In this document: positions 56,167-64,000 of the stretch, in pieces | Layout of the letters: each line of letters opens with the position of its first letter | Numbering within the stretch: position 1 is the stretch's first letter | NCBI RefSeq assembly: GCF_030848805.1 | Contig: NC_092366.1 | Location: 15,938,620 to 16,002,619 of the forward strand | Reading direction: 5' to 3' | Source of the DNA: Temnothorax longispinosus | Taxonomy: Eukaryota; Arthropoda; Insecta; Hymenoptera; Formicidae | Length of the DNA: 64,000 nt | The notes under the pieces: model-generated | Told to the model about the DNA's origin: nothing | Database searches by the model: none | Seen by the model: the letters and a program-made list of their open reading frames with translations, nothing else | Made by a program: the position numbers and the translations under genes

Positions 56167-59100
56167 GATCGTCCGGGTTCCATCAACCCCCCTCCAGCCG
56201 TGTCATCCATCCCTCCTCTTGGGGCGTTCACCCCTTCCTCCGTACTTCTGACAGGCACTACTGCTGGCGGGAAGCGAAATTCAGCGTCTCCTTCCCTCTC
56301 ATCTCGCTCGTCTTTCTTCCTCGTTTTTTTTTCTCCTCTAAAGTTATCCCTCTCTCCCTGTGCGCGTCCTCCTCCATCCCCCTTTCTCTCGTTCCCACTC
56401 CCCAAGCATTTCCTGCTCCGCGCGACCACCACTACACGGTGTTCCAGCGAGGTCGCATAGGAATATTGTTACGTAGAACGGGAATGAAATTTATAACTAA
56501 TTACGGGAAAAGTTTAGATGACCATCGGGTCGTTCGGTGGCCGGAAAGGGGGTGGCTGCCGTCGGGTGGAGAAGCCGAAGTAAATGGGGGACGAGGGCGA
56601 CACGGGGGAGTGAGGGGGACGCACGAGAAATCGGTGGTGAGAGGAAGTTGCTCCCGGTATAGAAACCAAATTACATTAATTAGGATATTAAGCTGGCGTT
56701 CTGCGAAAATAAAACACCGACGGGGAGAGACGGTTTAAGACGGGGCCGGGCCACCCGCGATTTCGGATTTACATAAAATTCCGCCGCGTATGCACCGCCA
56801 TTCGTAATTATTTTGCATATGGATAATGCAGTAACTACGTGCGCCCCGCCGTTTGTTACTACACACGAGAAACGAATCGGGAGAATATGTCGGGAATATA
56901 AATGTAATAGAACTAATACGCGCGCGCGGCTCGCGATGCAGCTGTCACTGTATCCACATAGAATGCATATTATTTGCGTGTGCGTGTACGAGACAAATCG
57001 ATAAAAATCTAATTCACGAATAATTTCGAATATTAGATCCTCATTAGAGTATTACGATTAAATAATGCGGCGAGTTATAAATACCTCAGTCGACTCCAGC
57101 TTGATCAAAGAGAGTCCGTCATTAAAATTAAACTCGCGGTGGGTTTTAGAGTATCCGGCACAAAACGAAATAGAAGAAAAACAAAAGCGCGAGTATAACG
57201 TCCGCGTGTTTTCATTCGCGTTATATTTTAGTTTTCGTGCTAGAAAGACCCTTCAACTATGTGACTCTTCAATTTCCTTGATCATCAGGAAGTACGTTAT
57301 ATAACGAACGCGATACCGGTATTCGAATTTGCCATGCAGCGCTATCCCATCGATCTTCCGAGGGATGGTTATAACGATACAATGAAATGTGCATTAAGTG
57401 CGAGTGTCTGCTGTTTGATGGGATTCTAGAGTATGTACTTTGTATTATTGCAAATGTCGCGAAATATAATTGAAGAAAATCGCCGCTATGCGCTTCCATC
57501 GTTCCTTCGCAATCGATTTTCGTCGGGCGTTTCTGTATTCTCGTTCTTCTTTAAATTTATAACCATAAATATTGTGTACACTTTCGCGCCGTGTATATTG
57601 ATACATGCACGTTTTATATATATAGTTACAAAATATTAATTTTTCAAAATAGAGCATATTTCTTTTTTGATTTAAATAAAATTAGTCTTTATGGAGTGGC
57701 GCGTTAAATTTCATTAAAAGGACTTAGTTCTAATTTTGACAATATAGCGTACCGCCGATAACGATCTATCCGCTTCTGAGATAAAATATCCGGTGACATA
57801 GTCAATGTTTTCAGCGTCGAATTTTTCTTTTGAAGCTCGAATTACGCAGTGGGCGTGCGCTAGCTCGTATTAAGACTGTCACGCTGGAAAATTATTCAAG
57901 AACATTACGCTCCTGTGACGTCGTTAAGTGATGAGAATTGCAGACGATGAAATACGATCGCGCAATTTCAATATCGGCATTAATTTACTGCCTTAAAGGG
58001 CTTACTTAACTAATTATTGAAACAAATTTGATTTATGGCTACAGTTTGAGATTCGATACGAATAAATACGTGCGGTATCGGTTATTATTTTCAGTCACGG
58101 ACACCGATATATTATACGGTATTAAATAACTGTATCAGTATCATGTCGTATGCTTTGTTTTTCGATTATTCCCCCGAAACTTTCGACAGACGACTCGCGA
58201 TAATATTACTGAAACGATATTTATTGTTCAAATTGTTCGTGGAAGATCTGTTCAGTTTCTCGTGAATCACAGGACGATTTCGCGTCCTTCGGACGACTAC
58301 CCACTGCGAAATTGCGGGAACAGCAGTCGCACCCGACTAGAAACGCTGCCTAACGAGATTCGCGAACGCAATTTAGTGCGGCTAAGTGCGGCCTGCTACG
58401 AATTACGAATGTGCGCGGAGCAGTTCTCGACATGCGAACGATCGTTCGCGCGAGAATGGAGAGTAACTTAATCAGGAGTGTGAGAGCTGCGCGCAGCATT
58501 GGACTAGGATATGATTCGCAATGGAAGAAGGCGGACGGGGGAGTGTAATGCAGAAAATAATTTCCATCCGTGCATTTTAGTCGCCGTAGGCCGCGGACGC
58601 GCGCTTTTGAGCTTTTTCGGATCCTCCGGAAGGATCGATGAAGTTTCTCGCGATAGGATTTTTTTTCAATATTAGATGGTTGAGTTTTATCTTGGTTTCT
58701 GCGCGAAACATCGCGATTTTCGTTGTTCGGCGCAGTACTTTGCAAGCTGGAAATTTTTAATTGGCGGCGATAACACGTTTGATGCGAAAATGTAGCAAGA
58801 CGTTCCTTTCATTTGTGACGATGGCACGAAATGAAATTTACGCAAACATTTTAATAAATTGCATCACTTTATTTGATTTTAGTGGAGGAAGAATATTAGT
58901 TAATATTTTTGTTTCCGTACAATAACATGCGGAGGCGTATCTGTAGCGACGTCTATCATAATAGTCCTTATGGATAAAGCATCGACTTTTCGCAGAATAA
59001 ATTAGAAAAACACGCTACCGTTTAATTGATGTAACTCTTCTAATTATTAAAATGCAGTCGTCTTTTATCTGCATAATTATTTTCATATTTATATTCTTGT

Positions 59101-59355
59101 GCGGATGAATCGTAAAGGAAAAAGTGCTTTTAAAGAAACTGCCTGTTTTCAATGTCAAATTTTAACGCGTTAAGAAATGATTAGTTCTTCTCTTATTTTT
59201 TCATTTTTATTCTTGTTAGAATCTTCCAGATGTATCATATTATTCCACGTTGTATCGCGCGCTATGGCAAATCTGTGTGATAGTGAATTTATATCGTCCA
59301 GCACTGCACTGCTATTCGGCGCGACCGAACTTGCGTCGTGGAAATATCGGTGGGT

Positions 59356-59475
59356 TTCCGTCAAACCGATCCCTGCACTATAACGCGATTTCCCATGACG
59401 CATCGCATGTGCCAATAAACATGTACAGACCGATACTTTTGGTGACGCCAAAATACCTATGATTTTTCCTCCAGG
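59356..59475 (-). repeat. Unclassified repeat family, copy A
   Basis: Aligns over roughly 110 bases with copy C at 60356-60475. Shared blocks in order are GTTTCC..GTCAAACCGAT, CACTATAACG, TGACGCATCGCATGTGCCAA, CCGATAC and a T-rich TTTTTCCTCC end. The minus-strand reading of the core, LLAHAMRH, is identical in copies A and C. All codon differences there are third-position transitions, about half at CpG, so this is more easily explained by CpG decay than by selection. Class and boundaries are unknown. Confidence 0.65.
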
Positions 59476-59779
59476 GACGGTAACGATGCGGTTAGTTCGA
59501 TCGAATGACGCTACCAATGTGGCGCCAGCGATTTAACATCGGAAGATGGACGTAGTTGACATTAATCTGAGATAAATTAATGATATGCGCACCGTTACGG
59601 GTATATCGAAATAAATTGCTCGCGATTATTTAGACAAGAATTTAAAAATAGCATTCTAAAACAACGCTCGATCTCTCCTCCTCTTCTCTCGGTCTAGTAA
59701 TTTTTACTCGATTTATCTTTCTCGGAGTAACAACGGATACACAAGTCAAAAATCTATATGCTCCCCTATAAAATTAATT

Positions 59780-59900
59780 GAACTGTGTAGTTCTCCCTTT
59801 GCTATAGCGAACATCTCCGCGAACACATCGCGCGTGCCAATAAATCTGCGCAAAGTGTGATAGCTGTTGGGAACAACCTATAAATTTCTCTATACCTGCC
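59780..59900 (-). repeat. Unclassified repeat family, copy B
   Basis: The most diverged copy. The best blocks are CACATCGCGCGTGCCAATAA (core, compare CGCATCGCGTGCGCCAACAA in C) and GGGAACAACCTATAAATTTC (compare TGGAACACCCTGTAAATTTC in C). Spacing between the two blocks is about the same in B and C, which supports common ancestry. Confidence 0.55.
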
Positions 59901-60355
59901 CGATGAGAGAGGGCGAAACACGAGCTGTCATCACTTTACGCGGTACGATCTTTTCCAGGTAATAATTACTAGATCCTAGAAACGTAATAAGAAGTGCTCG
60001 ACATTAATCCTGTATCAACAATCTTTTCAAAGACATTCTTTTTTTTAAATTTATTTTATATTTAATGAATTTTCCGAAGCATTTACTGCACAACTTACAA
60101 TTAAATGACAATTATAATAAGCCGTTCATCAGGTTTCTTAGATTTTTCAGATTTTTGTGTTTTGCGGTATCTTGTTATCACAGTAGCTTGCGATTCAATT
60201 TCCTGTATTGGAAATGATTTTAGATGCGAGCCGAATTATTTCACTTAAGTACCCGTCTCGGTATTCATTATATGCGAGTAGGTCAACGCTCGTGGTGGGC
60301 GCGACGGCCAATCTGTCACATGTCAATCGGGTTTTCGAGCCGTGAAAGGTTCGAT

Positions 60356-60475
60356 CGTTTCCCGCCAAATTGATCGGTCGGCATACTATAACGTGTTACC
60401 TCACGTGACGCATCGCGTGCGCCAACAAATGCGGGCGGAACGATACCTTCTGGAACACCCTGTAAATTTCTCCGA
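60356..60475 (-). repeat. Unclassified repeat family, copy C
   Basis: The best preserved and most CpG-rich copy. It contains TACTATAACG, CACGTGACGCATCGCGTGCG, CGATACC and TGGAACACCCTGTAAATTTC. Read on the minus strand the last block begins TACAGGGTGTTCC, which resembles the start of mariner/Tc1-type terminal repeats. Similarity between copies continues past that point, so it is probably not the element's end. Confidence 0.65.
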
Positions 60476-61444
60476 TCCGAAGCCGCGCGCGAAGGGTACG
60501 CGGGGCGAGGGGGGCACGTTGGAGGGGTACCGCACTCTCCCGATAGCTTTTTTTTGCGTCCCCCCCTCCCGCGACTGAAATCCCCACCACGAACCATTCG
60601 GGATTCTGACCTCCACCCTCCCGAATTTTTTTCTCCTTCTGAAAAATGAGCCTCCACCCCCGGCTTTTTTCCACGTCCGTCTATCCGTCCGTCTCGTTCC
60701 CGCTCGCTCGTCGAACACGTTGGCCCTCCCGCTCGTCGTTCCCTCCGTCTTTCCCCTCGGGAGAAGACCGATGGTACCTCTCCCTCCCCAGCTAATTTTT
60801 ATTTTCCCGCAAGCGGCGTTTTAAAAATTACCCTTCGTCCGTGCCTGCGGCCCTCTCGCCCTCGACTGGTCGCGGTGGTGGTGGTGGATCGTGCTTGGTG
60901 GGGGTGCGTCGTTACGGGTGAAGGGTTGATTCCCCCCTACCGGGATGTACTCGTCTAAAAAAAGCGCAGAAGGGGAAAGAGTGTCGGTACGAGCGAGAAA
61001 AATGCGCACGACACACGCAGAGAGAGACGAAGATCACGTGAACACCCCCGCAAGGACCCATGGGTCCTTCCGTTCGTTCTTTCCTTTTTCCACCGCCACG
61101 TTTTTCTCTCCGCCGTTGGTCTCTACTAACAGAAGAACGTGATGTATTGCTCCTCTCGCTCATTCCCCAACGTCGTGTTCGAATTCGTTTTTCCCGCCAA
61201 ATTCCCTGCCTACAAGCTGCTGCCACCTCTCTGTTTAGTATCAACCCCCCTAGTCTTGCACCCCGTTTCTGGAACCTCGTGCAACCGCTTCTCTTTCTCT
61301 CGGCTCAACTGCTCCCTACGTCGACGAACGATTCACGTACGGTTTTCTTAGCTTGATTAATTATCGCGCGTTGCGCACGGGGTATGTTGCGATCTGGAAA
61401 GACCTTTTTTCTCTCTCCCCCTGCGTGCTTCGTTTTTCCGCGCA

Positions 61445-61464
61445 GCGTCGCGTCGCGTCGCGTC
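61445..61464 (+). repeat. (GCGTC)4 pentanucleotide repeat
   Basis: Four perfect tandem units; same GCGYY class as the repeats at 36394, 38955 and 51266. Confidence 0.8.
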
Positions 61465-61900
61465 GCCGCCGTCTCGCATCGCGACGGTCGAAAACGACGC
61501 TGCTAATTGTGCAAGAGCGCTCGACCGTGCGCGATTTCGTGAATGAGACGGAGCCGTCTTTGGTGCCGGTGCGCGCGACGAATAAATTGGGCTTTTAATT
61601 ACGCCGTAAGCTGTAAGCGTCCTGCAGAAAGGCGGCGCGATGTGTATGCGCGTGTCTGCCCGTCCCGGGGCTCCGCATTTCGGGTTCCTTTGACGACGAC
61701 GAGGGCGACCGGTGACACTCCTCGGTGAAATTGCAAAAGCGGAAACGGCAGCGTCACGGACGTTTGCGTGATGCAAGAATTTTCATCACCAAAGTTCCTT
61801 TTGCCTTTCAGAGCGACGCAACTCTTTTATACTTCGGGCATGTCCACGCTCGGCGTAAACTGCCTCATGTTGAAATTTCCTTGGCGTTAGTATTAGAATA

Positions 61901-62280
61901 TCAGTCGTATATAAATATGTAATGATACGCACAGGGAGCGAAATATATATAATATTCCACATAGTCTAGAGGAAGCAAGCTTGCTAGAAAAATCTGTTGC
62001 GAGACATGAATATCTATCGAAGCAAAGGTTACAAATGTATTAGTCATACATGAGGAAAATTATTTTATTTTATATGAAGTGCTGCAAACGTACCCGTGTT
62101 CTCATAACGTTTTGCATAAAGTAATGTTTCTTGCTGACTAATATCTTGGCCAATCTTTAAATATATCGAGAATGTATTTATGAATAAATAATAATGTCAG
62201 CCGTTTGCGTCTACTACAATTCTATTATAACTATCGCAATTATAACTATCGTATCATAATCGTATATCGTTATTGTGCGC
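61901..62280. other. AT-rich stretch with 15-bp tandem pair
   Basis: AT-rich. ATTATAACTATCGCA at 62224-62238 is followed directly by ATTATAACTATCGTA at 62239-62253 (one transition). Nothing else was recognised. Confidence 0.6.
62224..62253 (+). repeat. 15-bp tandem duplication
   Basis: Two 15-base units with one C/T difference, then a decayed third (TCATAATCGTA). Confidence 0.8.
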
Positions 62281-64000
62281 AGAATCGTCGTATTCAGTGC
62301 GTCCGATATGATTCGCTTCACGGAACGGGAAAGAGACATTCGCCTTTCAATATCCCTGCGACTCGCCTTTGGACATTCTCATCCGGAGACGGAACGGCGC
62401 AGACAGATTAATGGAAAAAAAGAGTTTTTCGGCTGTTTCCGAAGGCAGGTCGCGCTCTCTCGAGCGAATAATTCGGAGGATGAGATAATTAAAATGGGTC
62501 CGCGGAAAACCTGTCAGCCGTGGCGGACAGATAGGTCGCGAAAGCGTTCGCCAACGCGCGCGCGTACCCGCTCGCGCTCGCATGCCCGCATCTCTAGAAC
62601 GAAATTATTCTATGAATGCTGATCGCCCCGCGTAACGCGCATTATGCAAAGCGCGCCGGCTGAAAGTGACAATTTTTACGTTTTCCGAGTGGCCCGCCGA
62701 CTCGTCGGTCCGTCCGTTCGCTCGCGACAAAACGTGGAATTTCCATTAGGCGACAAGGAGCCTTTCGCAACTAGCGGCGTTTTTCCCCCGTTCCCACCCC
62801 TTCCTCCCCCTCCGCAGGACCATGCGACGTCCTTTCGCGCGATCCATACCTTCAAAGATATCACCGGTCAGTATGTAGAGCCAATATTCTATAGATAGTT
62901 TCCTAGTTTCCTTTGGAATAGAACTTTAGAGCTTTCGTGCCAGTCAATTCTCGCGCCGCTGTCAATATGAACATAGCTGATTGAAAGAATTGGGAATCTT
63001 ATTTTTGGGGTGGCTGTTTTTATGTATGTATCTTTCGCCTTTCGCCGTAGAAATATGTAGAAAATACGCCGTGCAGTTTTTCATGTTACAAAACTGGCAG
63101 ATGAAATTTCAGTAACGGAAATAGGTAATAATATTTTGGTCTTTCGTTGATTCCAAGCGTACTTTAGATAAACGCTTACTTAGATTTAATACCGAAATTT
63201 TAAGAGATAAAATAAAAAATGGCGTTATTTTAACATCCGCAAAGTGAAAATTAAAATCTATAAATAGAAGAAGCGACTGCATGGTGAAATACATTGTATA
63301 CGAAACAGCGAGCACGCATCGTGGTCTGAATTTTCCCCATTTTGAAGATCGTTAAGTGCAGCTGCGATTTATCGCCGGTGCTCATTAAAGGCATTAATAA
63401 CGCATTGCTAAGGAAGTAACGGCCGGCGATTATCCGTTATCTAAAATTTCCAACGTCCACGCCAAAGAGTCGCTCCAAAATTAACGATCCTTTGTCCCGT
63501 CGAAATTTCCCAAGGCTCGTTGTCTCAGCAAGATCAGAATTCCGCAAGGGCTCAGGGATGTACGCAGGGGTGACCGTGCCCTCGCTCTCTCCTCGCAGAG
63601 GGAGAATATTTTCGGCGGAGAAGGCGGTGGGATCGCGCGGGAAGGGGGGGGACGCCGCTTTTCCACGACGGCAGGGTAGTTTCCACGGCGGCGCGATGAG
63701 TGGTAGCGGACGCGCGGGGGGCAGCGGCGGGGATCCAGAAGGTGCCCCACCCCAGGATAACGGTCCAATCCGGACTCACCGCACTTTTTACCCACCTTTC
63801 CACCATCAGCGTCGACGGCGCTGCTGCTGCGCCGCCACCCTCGCGAGCAGCGCACTTCGACGTGTGTATTTTTCCCCTCTGAGGTCGCACCAGGGTAGCT
63901 TCCCGCCACCGAGCCCCCCTCGCCGCCGTCCCCCTTGTCCCCTCGCACGGCAGCTCTCGTCATTCCGCCATCGTAGGGGTGGGAAAGGGGTTCGTAGAAG
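62281..64000. other. GC-rich / AT-rich / GC-rich closing mosaic
   Basis: CpG-rich to about 62870, AT-rich at 62880-63440, then CpG-rich to the window end, with G-rich runs on both strands (63640-63660, 63710-63735). The 160-codon minus frame at 63481-63963 is Gly/Arg/Ser/Pro-rich and unrecognised. It may continue past the edge, but nothing supports coding. Confidence 0.5.

Larger units (their letters stand above)
55561..56800. other. GC-rich block, purine-rich then pyrimidine-rich
   Basis: The + strand switches from G/A-rich (55800-55880) to C/T-rich (56020-56420), which opens a 229-codon low-complexity frame. It contains a (GTTC)n repeat, a (CT)n repeat and a YY1/Pho-like word (CAAAATGGC at 55955). 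No exon is supported. Confidence 0.55.
56801..60280. other. AT-rich stretch with two copies of an unclassified repeat
   Basis: AT-rich apart from short balanced patches at about 58240-58500 and 59270-59520. Frames of up to 131 codons are unrecognised. Two members of a diverged repeat family (A and B) lie at 59356-59475 and 59780-59900. Confidence 0.55.
60281..61900. other. GC-rich block, pyrimidine-rich
   Basis: Begins with repeat copy C, then G-rich (60495-60525) and C/T-rich DNA (60540-60800, 61060-61340), with a GCGTC pentamer repeat at 61445-61464. Overlapping frames of up to 139 codons on both strands are compositional. Confidence 0.55.

Noticed and set aside
60455..60478. CCCTGTA word like the start of miR-10 (ACCCTGTAGATCCG)
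   Set aside because: It continues as AAATTTCTCC rather than the mature microRNA, lies in a repeat copy and forms no long hairpin.
1..64000. CRISPR arrays, bacterial operons, riboswitches, phage or insertion sequences
   Set aside because: No regularly spaced repeats, ribosome binding sites or compact gene arrays; the sequence texture is that of a eukaryotic nuclear genome.
1..64000. Insect telomeric TTAGG arrays, rDNA, snRNA and known conserved microRNAs
   Set aside because: Looked for by eye using remembered core sequences and none was present; a computed search with covariance models would be needed to exclude diverged copies.

Overview
The window looks like nuclear DNA of an insect. GC-rich blocks full of CpG alternate with AT-rich blocks, simple repeats are very frequent, and gene density is essentially nil. 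High CpG content together with this sharp GC/AT mosaic is what ant and other aculeate hymenopteran genomes usually show. That assignment is an inference from texture, because no gene was recognised that could confirm the host.

No protein-coding exon, tRNA, rRNA, snRNA or known microRNA can be supported. All long open frames lie in stop-poor, low-complexity GC-rich or pyrimidine-rich DNA (the longest is 369 codons at 5660-6769). None shows a recognisable domain, biased codon use or a coherent exon structure. The best reading is intergenic DNA or the interior of one or more very long introns. Two short frames (12603-12887 and 27689-27898) have suggestive flanks and are kept only as weak candidates.

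Layout: CpG-rich blocks lie at about 1-0.8, 3.3-4.1, 4.7-6.8, 7.3-9.0, 10.8-12.9, 13.5-14.5, 15.6-18.0, 18.8-21.3, 25.6-26.6, 35.4-37.7, 38.9-41.2, 41.6-42.7, 43.2-44.1, 46.6-47.6, 48.0-51.3, 52.2-54.3, 55.6-56.8 and 60.3-64.0 kb. Quiet AT-rich DNA separates them, and the longest AT-rich run is 26.6-35.4 kb. The GC-rich blocks carry the structured DNA: strictly alternating purine/pyrimidine (Z-prone) tracts, four-tract G-quadruplex motifs, polypyrimidine/polypurine blocks, CGG/CCG repeats with a 25-nt inverted repeat, four separate C11 runs, and pentanucleotide repeats of the GCGYY type.

The most interesting signals are: (1) three diverged copies of one unclassified repeat at 59.36-60.48 kb, two of which differ partly by CpG-decay transitions; (2) a bulged hairpin next to a perfect 14-bp inverted repeat at 18.39-18.50 kb; (3) a 45-bp perfectly alternating tract at 18.98 kb and a cluster of such tracts at 5.1-5.26 kb; (4) recurrence of a YY1/Pho-like 9-mer; (5) five TAATTA homeodomain cores within 130 bp at 49.2-49.33 kb; and (6) an exact 38-bp dispersed repeat at 1.6 and 2.54 kb. 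No coherent novel gene system was found.
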